Shown: positions 1-5,345 of the stretch, piece by piece
Layout: each line of letters begins with the position of its first letter
Numbering within the stretch: position 1 is the first letter of the stretch
DNA from: Burkholderiaceae bacterium
Lineage (GTDB): Bacteria > Pseudomonadota > Gammaproteobacteria > Burkholderiales > Burkholderiaceae_C
DNA: 5,345 bases
NCBI GenBank assembly: GCA_031256305.1
Contig: JAIRQU010000187.1
Span: forward strand, 1-5,345
Direction: 5' to 3'
Notes under the pieces: model-generated
Database searches by the model: none
The model's input: the letters and a program-made list of their open reading frames with translations, nothing else
What the model was told of the DNA's origin: nothing
Position numbers and translations under genes: made by a program

Positions 1-1
1 G

Positions 2-376
2 CTGGAAGCGGCTTCGCGCGGCGCGGCGCGCGTGCTGCTGGCCGAGCAGGACGCCCGGTTAGCCGCCAGCTTGCGCGCCACGGCGCAGCGCCTGGGCGCG
101 GTCAACGTCGAGGTGCGGCGCGGCGACGGCCTCGCGCTGCTGGCCGCGCAGCCGCCCGCCAGTCTGGACCTGGCGCTGCTGGATCCGCCCTTTGCCTCGG
201 ATTTGGCCGCGCCCGCCCTGGCCGCCGCCGCGCCCGCGTTGCGTCCGGGCGGCTGGTTGTATCTGGAAGCGCCCCGCGTCTGGGCCGAAAACGATTGGGC
301 CGCGCTGGGGCTGACCTTGCACCGCCGCCTCAAGGCGGGCGCGATCCACGCGCATTTGCTGGTCAAGGCACGATAA
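2..376 (+). CDS. rsmD: 16S rRNA (guanine966-N2)-methyltransferase RsmD, 3' part
   Basis: This is the last 124 codons of a gene cut by the left edge, ending in TAA at 374-376. RsmD-family enzymes use S-adenosylmethionine to methylate N2 of G966 of 16S rRNA during assembly of the small ribosomal subunit in the cytoplasm. The fragment opens with LEAASRGAA, which matches the stretch after the glycine-rich SAM motif in RsmD. An acidic residue (E15 of the fragment) sits at the end of the next strand, where the family contacts the SAM ribose. A GDG turn lies at 41-43 and the catalytic-type DPPF motif at 61-64. RPGGWLYLE (81-89) fits the following strand. E. coli RsmD is about 198 residues, so roughly 75 N-terminal residues are missing. 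A GTG at 32 is internal and is not the start. Another Rossmann-fold methyltransferase is possible, but the motif order and spacing favour RsmD. An intrinsic terminator follows directly. Confidence 0.85.
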   Translation: MEAASRGAARVLLAEQDARLAASLRATAQRLGAVNVEVRRGDGLALLAAQPPASLDLALLDPPFASDLAAPALAAAAPALRPGGWLYLEAPRVWAENDWAALGLTLHRRLKAGAIHAHLLVKAR

Positions 377-385
377 AGACGCGGC

Positions 386-412
386 AAGCGCGCAACGGCG
401 CGCGCTTTTTTT
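386..412 (+). terminator. Intrinsic terminator after rsmD
   Basis: A perfect 8-base inverted repeat, AAGCGCGC (386-393) and GCGCGCTT (400-407), encloses a 6-base loop (AACGGC). The T run covers 406-412 and overlaps the end of the stem. This is the standard Rho-independent layout. It would end rsmD transcription 10 bases after the stop codon and insulate mutL from read-through. The T run leads straight into a -10-like box for mutL. Confidence 0.85.
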
Positions 413-417
413 AGAAT
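412..417 (+). promoter_or_regulatory. Candidate -10 box for mutL
   Basis: TAGAAT differs from the TATAAT consensus at one position and follows the terminator T run. A transcription start about 7 bases downstream would fall at about 424-426, on or beside the mutL ATG. No convincing -35 hexamer is visible, because the expected place lies inside the terminator stem. The call rests on the single hexamer and on the need for a promoter after the terminator. Confidence 0.4.
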
Positions 418-425
418 CACGGTTC

Positions 426-2336
426 ATGCTTGCGCTTGTTGAAGAGGCTCCGGCCCGCCGTCCCATCCGCGAACTGCCCGATGAGCTGGTCAGCCAGATC
501 GCCGCCGGGGAGGTGGTCGAGCGCCCCGCGTCGGTAGTGCGCGAATTGCTCGACAACGCGCTGGACGCCGGGGCCGCGCACATCACGGTGCGGCTGGCTG
601 CGGGCGGCGTGCGGCTGATCGCGGTGGAAGATGATGGCAGCGGCATCGCCCCCGCTGAAATGGCGCTGGCTCTCAAGCGCCACGCCACCAGCAAGATCGG
701 CAGCCTGGCCGACCTGGAAGCGGTGGACACGATGGGCTTTCGCGGCGAGGCGCTGGCAGCTATCCATTCCATCGCCGAAGTCGCGTTGCTCTCGCGCACC
801 CGCGCGCAACCCCATGCCTGGCGGCTTGATGGCCGCACCGGCGAGCTAGCCCCCGCCGCGCGCGCGCCGGGCACCACGGTGGAGGTCAAAGAGCTGTTCT
901 TTGCCGTGCCCGCGCGGCGCAAATTCTTGAAAAGCGACGCCACCGAACTGGCGCACTGCATCGAAGCGGTGCGCCGTCACGCCCTGGCGCGGCCCGATGC
1001 CGGCTTTGCGATCTGGCACGACGGCAAACTGATCGAACAATGGCGCGCGCAAGCCGAAACTACCGCCGCCGATGCCCTGACGCAGCGCCTGGCGGACGTG
1101 CTGGGCGCGGACTTTATCGCCCAGTCCATTCCGGTCGATTACACCTTTGGCGCGGTGCGCGTGACGGGCCGGGCAGGCCTGCCGGACGCCGCGCGCGCCC
1201 GCGCCGACCAGCAATTCGCCTACGTCAACGGGCGCTTCGTGCGCGACAAGGTTATCGCGCACGCGGCGCGCAGCGCCTACGAGGACGTGCTGCATGGCCA
1301 CCGGCAGCCGGTTTATGCACTGTATCTGGCGCTGCCGCCCGCGCGGGTGGATGTGAATGTGCATCCCACCAAGATTGAAGTGCGCTTCCGCGACAGCCGC
1401 GAAGTGCATCAGGCTGTGCGCAACACCGTTGAAAACGCACTGGCTGCGCCGCGCGCCGCACAAGCCGCACAGTCTGGCATGGCGGCGGATGCCGTAGGGC
1501 CACGGGACGCCGGGCGCGCCAGCGCAACTGGGCCGACGGTTCCCGCGCGTGATGCCGCGCCAGACTGGCGCGCGCGCGCCATGCGGCAAATGCCGCTGGC
1601 TTCGCCCCGGCAAGCCTTGGCCCAGGCCGCCGCGCTGTGGGGCGCGACACCGCCCGAACCCTTTACCGGCGTGCGCGAAGCGCCGCCGCCGGAACCGGCG
1701 CGCGCCCAAGCCCCGGATGCAGATCAAGACGACGCCTGGCGCGACTGCCCGCTGGGCCGCGCGGTGGCGCAGATTCACGGCATCTACGTGCTGGCCGAAA
1801 ACCGCGCCGGGCTGGTGCTGGTGGACATGCACGCGGCGCATGAGCGCATCGTTTATGAGCGCCTTAAAACCCAACGCAACGCGGCGGGCATGGCCAGCCA
1901 GCCCCTGCTGATCCCCATTACCTTTGCGGCCACGCCGCAAGAAGCCGCCGCCGCCGAAACTTATGCCGGCGCGCTGCGGCAACTGGGGTTGGAAATCGTC
2001 CCGTTTTCGCCCAAGACGCTGGCGGTGCGCACCGTGCCCGCGGCTTTGGCCGGTGGCAACGCGGCGGAACTGGCCCGCGCCGTGCTGGCGGAACTGGCCC
2101 GCTTCGGCCCGGACCAAGTGGGTAGCGTCATTGAGCGTGCGCGCGACGATTTGCTGGCGACCATGGCCTGCCACGGCGCCGTGCGCGCCAATCGCCGCCT
2201 GACGCTGGCCGAAATGAACGCGCTGCTGCGCCAGATGGAAACCACGGACCGCGCCGACCAGTGCAACCACGGCCGTCCGACCTGGCGGCAGATCACGCTG
2301 CACGAGCTTGACGCCCTGTTTTTGCGCGGGCGGTAA
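426..2336 (+). CDS. mutL: DNA mismatch repair protein MutL
   Basis: This complete 636-residue gene encodes the ATP-driven matchmaker of methyl- or strand-directed mismatch repair. MutL links mismatch-bound MutS to downstream strand nicking and excision. The N-terminal GHKL ATPase is plain: QIAAGEVVERPASVV (24-38), ELLDNALDAGA (40-50, with general base E40 and metal ligand N44), DDGSGI (69-74), HATSK (86-90) and GFRGEAL (104-110). An Ala/Pro-rich linker at roughly 345-450 separates it from the dimerisation domain. There DMHAAHERIVYE (467-478) fits the nuclease pattern D-(Q/M)-H-A-X2-E-X4-E. ACHGAVRAN (581-589) and CNHGRP (613-618) supply the other metal-site motifs. This looks like an endonuclease-type MutL, as found in bacteria without MutH. 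The ATG at 426 puts 11 residues before the usual PIRxLP start; no other start codon fits between it and the ATPase domain. No Shine-Dalgarno is visible. Length is normal for the family. Confidence 0.97.
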   Translation: MLALVEEAPARRPIRELPDELVSQIAAGEVVERPASVVRELLDNALDAGAAHITVRLAAGGVRLIAVEDDGSGIAPAEMALALKRHATSKIGSLADLEAVDTMGFRGEALAAIHSIAEVALLSRTRAQPHAWRLDGRTGELAPAARAPGTTVEVKELFFAVPARRKFLKSDATELAHCIEAVRRHALARPDAGFAIWHDGKLIEQWRAQAETTAADALTQRLADVLGADFIAQSIPVDYTFGAVRVTGRAGLPDAARARADQQFAYVNGRFVRDKVIAHAARSAYEDVLHGHRQPVYALYLALPPARVDVNVHPTKIEVRFRDSREVHQAVRNTVENALAAPRAAQAAQSGMAADAVGPRDAGRASATGPTVPARDAAPDWRARAMRQMPLASPRQALAQAAALWGATPPEPFTGVREAPPPEPARAQAPDADQDDAWRDCPLGRAVAQIHGIYVLAENRAGLVLVDMHAAHERIVYERLKTQRNAAGMASQPLLIPITFAATPQEAAAAETYAGALRQLGLEIVPFSPKTLAVRTVPAALAGGNAAELARAVLAELARFGPDQVGSVIERARDDLLATMACHGAVRANRRLTLAEMNALLRQMETTDRADQCNHGRPTWRQITLHELDALFLRGR

Positions 2337-2378
2337 GCCAAACGCCGGGCCGTGCAATCATTCATAACCAATCACTTC

Positions 2379-2399
2379 AATCAAGGAAAGGGCTTGATT
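2379..2399. repeat. Inverted repeat downstream of mutL
   Basis: AATCAAG (2379-2385) and CTTGATT (2393-2399) are perfect 7-base arms around a 7-base purine loop (GAAAGGG). Beyond a C/C mismatch the arms can pair for about three more positions, including one G-U. There is no T run and the stem is AT-rich, so it is not a classical intrinsic terminator. It could be a weak terminator, an RNA-end stabilising hairpin for mutL mRNA, or a protein-binding dyad upstream of the adhesin gene. Confidence 0.45.
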
Positions 2400-2428
2400 C
2401 AGGAATAAAGACGGCGCGGGATAACTGT

Positions 2429-2458
2429 TTGATCGTTTCAAGTAATTGTTTTTACATA
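2429..2458 (+). promoter_or_regulatory. Weak alternative promoter candidate
   Basis: TTGATC (2429-2434) matches three of six positions of TTGACA from the 5' side, and TACATA (2453-2458) is a poor -10, spaced by 18 bases. The surrounding DNA is AT-rich. This is only a secondary candidate beside the better -10 at 2500-2505. Confidence 0.2.
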
Positions 2459-2482
2459 ATTGGTATTTTCATGGGTATGCGC

Positions 2483-2505
2483 GGGAAATTCCCTGCCGTT
2501 ATAAT
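2483..2505 (+). promoter_or_regulatory. -10 box with adjacent palindrome, adhesin promoter candidate
   Basis: A perfect consensus TATAAT occupies 2500-2505, and a start near 2512 would leave a leader of about 65 bases. Six bases upstream lies GGGAAATTCCC (2483-2493), a dyad with 5-base arms around one central A, inside the would-be promoter spacer. No good -35 hexamer exists at 16-18 bases. That points to an activator-dependent promoter or to a repressor site in the spacer. The identity of any regulator cannot be read from the sequence. Confidence 0.45.
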
Positions 2506-2523
2506 TGAAACTTATTCAGCCGT

Positions 2524-2536
2524 CCCTGGTTCAGGG
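2524..2536 (+). other. Small hairpin in the adhesin leader
   Basis: CCCTG (2524-2528), loop GTT and CAGGG (2532-2536) form a perfect 5-base-pair hairpin, with a possible U-G pair outside. It lies downstream of the predicted transcription start and 26 bases before the Shine-Dalgarno. It may be incidental or may affect leader stability. It does not match a riboswitch class I recognise. Confidence 0.3.
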
Positions 2537-2562
2537 GAGCTTGGGGCAGTGTTTGTTTTTTT

Positions 2563-2567
2563 GGGAG
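2563..2567 (+). promoter_or_regulatory. Ribosome binding site of the adhesin gene
   Basis: GGGAG ends nine bases before the ATG at 2577 and follows a run of seven T (2556-2562). It fixes the start at 2577, which also places the BapA-type prefix domain at the very N-terminus, as the family requires. Confidence 0.7.
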
Positions 2568-2576
2568 AAAGATCGC

Positions 2577-2846
2577 ATGACACAACAGATCACGGTCACC
2601 AACAAGGCGGCCCATACGACGACCACGGTCACGGGGCCGGACGTATCCCTCTCGGCGCTGTCCATCGTGGAATTGCCGATGTCGCACAGCGAGGTCAAAT
2701 CCCTGGCGCGCAGGGGTAATGATCTGGTGATTACGACGACCGACGGGCAACAGACAGTTGTGCATGGGTTCTTCGTGGACAACCCGGCCAGCGGTCATAA
2801 CGACCTGGTGTTTCAGGACAACGGCGGGTTGTGGCTGGGCGATCTG
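2577..2846 (+). other. BapA/LapF prefix-like domain
   Basis: Residues 1-90 form the only non-repetitive globular part in view, and they carry all of the protein's Lys/Arg up to residue 892. Compared from memory with BapA-family N-termini, the signature pieces are the S-I-V-x-L strand (29-33), a G-N-D-L-V-I-T strand followed by D-G-Q, the F-F-V turn, and a strand ending in L-V-F-x-D-N-G plus L-W. In the family this domain precedes the repeats and has been linked to cell-surface retention and biofilm behaviour. Confidence 0.75.
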
Positions 2847-5345
2847 AGCGGCTTTGACGCGCTGCCAGTGGATTCCAGCGTTGATCCGTCAGCCGGGGGC
2901 ATATTCTCGTCCATTGATTCGATCAATCCGCTATTTAACGATGCGCCCGCCGTAGCGGCCCCGGATGCGGATTCGTCGGCGGGCGGTTTTGGCGGCCTGG
3001 GCGATCTGGGCGGCGGCATGGAAATCCTGCCGGTCGCGCTTGCCGTGGCCGGCTTTGCCACCGCGCTCAATTCAAGCAGCAGCGGCACCGCCTACTCGGA
3101 TTCGGCTCTGACGAGCGCGCTTTCGATAGGCGCTGTCACGCAAAACCCCAGCGGTACGCTGACCGTTGGCGGCACGGGCGTGGCGGGCACCACGGTCACG
3201 GTGACGTATCCCGATCACAGCACCGTGTCCGGCACCGTGGACGCCAGCGGCAATTATTCCATTACCTCGTCGGGCGTGCAGACCACGGGTACCGTGTCCG
3301 CGGTTGATTCCGACTCCAGCGGCGACAGCAGCGCCCCGGTATCGCAAACCTGGACGGACACTACGGTGCCGCAAGCGCCGGTGGTCAGCACCGTCACGGT
3401 CAATTCCGACGGTACCGTCACTGTAACCGGCACGGCCGAGGTGGACAGCACCGTCACCGTGAATTACGCCGATGGCACCTCGGCTACAGCCGTCGTGCAA
3501 TCCGACGGCAGCTATACCATTGCCAGCAGCACGGCTGAAACCGGCGCGGCCACGGTCACGGCGACCGACGCGGCAGGCAACGTCAGCGCCGCCGCCAGCA
3601 CCACGCTGACCACCGATAGCGGCACGGTCGGTTCCGACGGCACCATGACCGTGACCGGCGTGGCTGCGGCAGGCAGCCTGATCACCGTGACTTTTTCCGA
3701 CGGCAGCACCGCTACCGGAACGGCAACCGGCGGCAGTTACAGCATCTCCAGCAGCGGGGCTGAAACCGCCGTGACCTCGGTGGCCGCCGCTATCGCGCCG
3801 CCAGCGCCGGTAATTGAATCGGTCTCGATTGATGCCGCCTCCGGCGATATGACCGTAACCGGCACCGCCCAGCCCTATGCCATCGTGATGGTAACTTTTA
3901 CCGATGGCAGCTATGGTGAAGGCGTGGCCACGGCTGACGGCACGTGGAGCGCGACCAGTCAAAGCGCCGAAACCGGCAGCGGCACGGTAAGCGTGCAAGC
4001 GCTTAATTCAACGTCGGGCACCGGGAGCGCGGCCTCGACGGTAACGGCGCTGGTGGATACCAGCACGGCCAATACGGATGGCACGCTGACCGTGGCGGGC
4101 ACGGCGCAGGCCAACAGCATCGTGACCGTGACTTTTGCCGATGGCAGCACCGCCACCGGAACCGCCCAATCCGACGGCAGCTACAGCATCCAGAGCAGCG
4201 GGCCTGAAACCGCAGTGACCTCGATTACGGCTGTCAATCAGCCGCCGCAGGGGCCTGAAGTCACCTCGGTCGCGCCCAATAGCGATGGCACGGTTGTCGT
4301 CACGGGCACGGCTGAAGCGAACAGCGTGGTTACCGTAACGTTTGCCGATGGCAGCACGGCCATGACCACTGCCGGGTCCGATGGCAGCTACAGCGTGAGC
4401 AGCAGCGCCGCCGAACCCAGCAGCGGCACCGTAACCGCGTCATATACCGACACGACGGGCATCGTCAGCACGGTCACGTCCCATGATTACGCCACGGCGG
4501 CGCAGCCCACGGCAATCAACACCATCGCCAACAACGATGGCACGATGACCGTGTCGGGAACCGCCGCGGTGGGCGATACCCTCACCATTACGTTTCCAGA
4601 CAACAGCACGGCCACGGCCACCACGGAGTCCAACGGCAGCTACACCGTGACCAGCGGAACGGTGCAGACCAACGGTAACGTCAGCGTGGTGGCCACCGAC
4701 ACATCGGGCAACATCAGCCAACCCCTGTCGGTTAATTACAACGACAACGTTGCGCCGCAGGCGCCCGTGGTCAGCACAACCACAACCAGCGCCACCGATG
4801 GCACCGTTACCGTAACCGGCATGGCCGAGGCGAATAGCATCGTGACCGTGAATTTTGCGGATGGCACATCGGCCACGGGTACCACGCAGTCCAACGGCAG
4901 CTATACCGTTACCAGCGTCACGGCGGAAACCGGAACGATAGGCGTAACGGCCACCGACCAGGCGGGCAACGTCAGTGTCACCACGACCATAGCGCCGCCC
5001 GCTGAAATTACCGCTATCCAGAATGATACGGCAGGCGCTGCTGGCTTGGGTAGCACCGCAGACTTCATCACCAGCGACAACGCGCTGTCCTTTAGCGGTG
5101 CCTTGAACGCGGCGCTGTCAGGCGGGCAATCGCTGGAAATCAGTACCAATGGCGGTCAGAGTTGGCACGCGGTTACAGATGTCAGCGGCACTAGTTGGTC
5201 GTATAACAACACGGCCAATCCGCTGCCTGACGGCAACTACAACATCGAGGTACGCGAAGTTGACAGCAGCGGCAACCCCGTGGGCACGACAGGCGTGCAG
5301 CAGGTGGTTATTGATACTACCCCGCCCACCGAAACAGCCACCTTT
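2577..5345 (+). CDS. Giant BapA/LapF-type Ig-repeat biofilm adhesin, N-terminal part
   Basis: The frame is open for 923 codons and runs off the right edge without a stop. Residues about 1-90 match the BapA/Bap/LapF prefix domain: VSLSALSIVELP, then RRGNDLVITTTDGQ (45-58), the HGFFVDN turn and LVFQDNGGLWLGDL (77-90). A Gly-rich stretch (135-147) and a hydrophobic segment (149-164) follow. Eight Ig-like repeats fill about 183-808, and a different Ig-like module follows (809-923). There is no Sec signal peptide. Known relatives are exported by type I secretion using a C-terminal signal and mediate surface attachment and biofilm formation. Here that role is inferred, since the C-terminus is outside the window. 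Cysteine is absent; only K10, K41, R45, R46 and R893 are basic Lys/Arg. The gene follows mutL on the same strand after a 240-base gap and probably has its own promoter. Repeat number may vary between strains. Adhesin class is sure; the exact ligand is unknown. Confidence 0.9.
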   Translation, partial: MTQQITVTNKAAHTTTTVTGPDVSLSALSIVELPMSHSEVKSLARRGNDLVITTTDGQQTVVHGFFVDNPASGHNDLVFQDNGGLWLGDLSGFDALPVDSSVDPSAGGIFSSIDSINPLFNDAPAVAAPDADSSAGGFGGLGDLGGGMEILPVALAVAGFATALNSSSSGTAYSDSALTSALSIGAVTQNPSGTLTVGGTGVAGTTVTVTYPDHSTVSGTVDASGNYSITSSGVQTTGTVSAVDSDSSGDSSAPVSQTWTDTTVPQAPVVSTVTVNSDGTVTVTGTAEVDSTVTVNYADGTSATAVVQSDGSYTIASSTAETGAATVTATDAAGNVSAAASTTLTTDSGTVGSDGTMTVTGVAAAGSLITVTFSDGSTATGTATGGSYSISSSGAETAVTSVAAAIAPPAPVIESVSIDAASGDMTVTGTAQPYAIVMVTFTDGSYGEGVATADGTWSATSQSAETGSGTVSVQALNSTSGTGSAASTVTALVDTSTANTDGTLTVAGTAQANSIVTVTFADGSTATGTAQSDGSYSIQSSGPETAVTSITAVNQPPQGPEVTSVAPNSDGTVVVTGTAEANSVVTVTFADGSTAMTTAGSDGSYSVSSSAAEPSSGTVTASYTDTTGIVSTVTSHDYATAAQPTAINTIANNDGTMTVSGTAAVGDTLTITFPDNSTATATTESNGSYTVTSGTVQTNGNVSVVATDTSGNISQPLSVNYNDNVAPQAPVVSTTTTSATDGTVTVTGMAEANSIVTVNFADGTSATGTTQSNGSYTVTSVTAETGTIGVTATDQAGNVSVTTTIAPPAEITAIQNDTAGAAGLGSTADFITSDNALSFSGALNAALSGGQSLEISTNGGQSWHAVTDVSGTSWSYNNTANPLPDGNYNIEVREVDSSGNPVGTTGVQQVVIDTTPPTETATF
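3021..3068 (+). other. Hydrophobic segment after the prefix domain
   Basis: Residues 149-164 (EILPVALAVAGFATAL) are hydrophobic apart from the first residue, and are flanked by a Gly-rich stretch (135-147) and a Ser run (166-169). BapA-type proteins often show a short Ala/Gly-rich hydrophobic stretch at this point. It is too far inside to be a Sec signal. It may act as a plug or helical stop during type I export, which is inference. Confidence 0.5.
3123..5000 (+). repeat. Eight degenerate Ig-like repeats in the adhesin
   Basis: The core pattern is x-D-G-T-x-T-V-T-G-T-A, then V-T-V-T-F-A-D-G-S-T-A-T-G, then S-D-G-S-Y-S-I, and in full-length units T-A-T-D-x-x-G-N-V-S. The x-D/S-G anchor falls at residues 191, 277, 353, 421, 500, 569, 653 and 740, giving spacings of 86, 76, 68, 79, 69, 84 and 87. 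Approximate unit starts in DNA are 3123, 3378, 3606, 3807, 4047, 4254, 4506 and 4764. The units resemble the bacterial Ig-like Big_6 type. Units 3 and 5 are shorter and lack the last strand region. Synonymous codons differ strongly between units, so they are not recent copies. Confidence 0.85.
5001..5345 (+). other. Second type of Ig-like module, partial array
   Basis: Residues 809-923 do not follow the short repeat pattern. They read as a longer Bap-type Ig module: ITAIQNDT, then DFITSDNALSFSG, then LEISTNGGQSWHAV (853-866), SWSYNN, LPDGNYNIEVREVDSSGN (883-900) and VVIDTTPPTE (910-919). The T-T-P-P-T ending is the usual junction to a further copy, so more units of this type probably lie to the right. 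Confidence 0.75.

Larger units (their letters stand above)
2337..2576. other. Intergenic region between mutL and the adhesin gene
   Basis: This 240-base gap is clearly AT-richer than both flanks, especially over about 2421-2520. It contains the inverted repeat at 2379-2399, an AT-rich block with TTGATC (2429-2434) and TACATA (2453-2458) 18 bases apart, and a perfect TATAAT at 2500-2505. It also holds a short leader hairpin and the ribosome binding site of the adhesin. No tRNA, small protein gene or clear mutL terminator is seen. An open frame starting at 2429 runs out of frame into the adhesin gene and has no support. Confidence 0.7.

Noticed and set aside
59..961. 300-codon open frame on the minus strand spanning rsmD and mutL
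   Set aside because: It crosses two recognised genes and the terminator in antisense, and its composition is low in complexity.
846..2357. 503-codon open frame on the minus strand
   Set aside because: It is antisense to mutL, whose motifs are unambiguous. Long shadow frames are expected in DNA this GC-rich.
2482..2497. Possible sigma-54 promoter (GG-N10-GC spacing)
   Set aside because: Spacing fits only by chance; the surrounding bases differ from the TGGCAC and TTGC consensus blocks.
2524..2562. Leader hairpin plus T run as an attenuator
   Set aside because: The T7 tract begins about 20 bases after the hairpin, too far for intrinsic termination, and the stem is only five base pairs.
2429..2719. 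96-codon plus-strand frame starting in the intergenic region
   Set aside because: It starts at TTG without a ribosome binding site and overlaps the adhesin start out of frame, and the encoded peptide matches nothing.
3663..3674. A-A-A-G sequence (residues 363-366) resembling a LapG protease site
   Set aside because: LapG-type sites lie in the N-terminal retention module of LapA-like proteins. This one is inside an Ig repeat and four small residues recur by chance here.
3072..3998. 308-codon open frame on the minus strand, Gly/Ala/His-rich
   Set aside because: It lies antisense within the adhesin repeats. Its regular composition mirrors the repeat codons; it has no family motif or ribosome binding site.
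3123..5000. CRISPR array or noncoding tandem repeat
   Set aside because: The repeats are in frame, differ in length and sequence, lack constant spacers, and encode clear Ig-like units.

Overview
The window reads as chromosomal DNA of a GC-rich Gram-negative bacterium. The RsmD fragment, the MutL with a D-M-H-A endonuclease motif, and the BapA-type adhesin together suggest a betaproteobacterium, most likely Burkholderiales and perhaps an Alcaligenaceae relative. That placement is inference from gene content and protein style; no search was run.

Layout. Positions 2-376 hold the 3' end of a 16S rRNA guanine-N2 methyltransferase gene (rsmD), cut by the left edge. A textbook intrinsic terminator (386-412) follows. 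mutL (426-2336) is complete and starts only 13 bases after the terminator's T run. A 240-base AT-richer gap (2337-2576) carries an inverted repeat, a perfect TATAAT box beside a short palindrome, a small leader hairpin, a T7 tract and a ribosome binding site. From 2577 to the right edge a single frame stays open for 923 codons and encodes the N-terminal part of a very large, repetitive surface protein.

The large protein is the main item. It starts with a BapA/LapF-type prefix domain and has no Sec signal peptide. A Gly-rich stretch and a hydrophobic segment follow. Next come eight degenerate Ig-like repeats of about 68-87 residues, and then a different Ig-like module that runs to the window end. 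This is the architecture of type I-secreted biofilm adhesins. It has no cysteine at all, and no lysine or arginine between residues 47 and 892. Its C-terminal secretion signal and any type I secretion genes must lie to the right.

The genes do not form one functional unit. rsmD (ribosome maturation) and mutL (mismatch repair) are housekeeping genes separated by a terminator. The adhesin appears to have its own promoter region and may be an accessory locus placed next to mutL. I see no wholly new system; the unusual points are the adhesin's composition, its paired repeat order, and the compact and possibly leaderless start of mutL.
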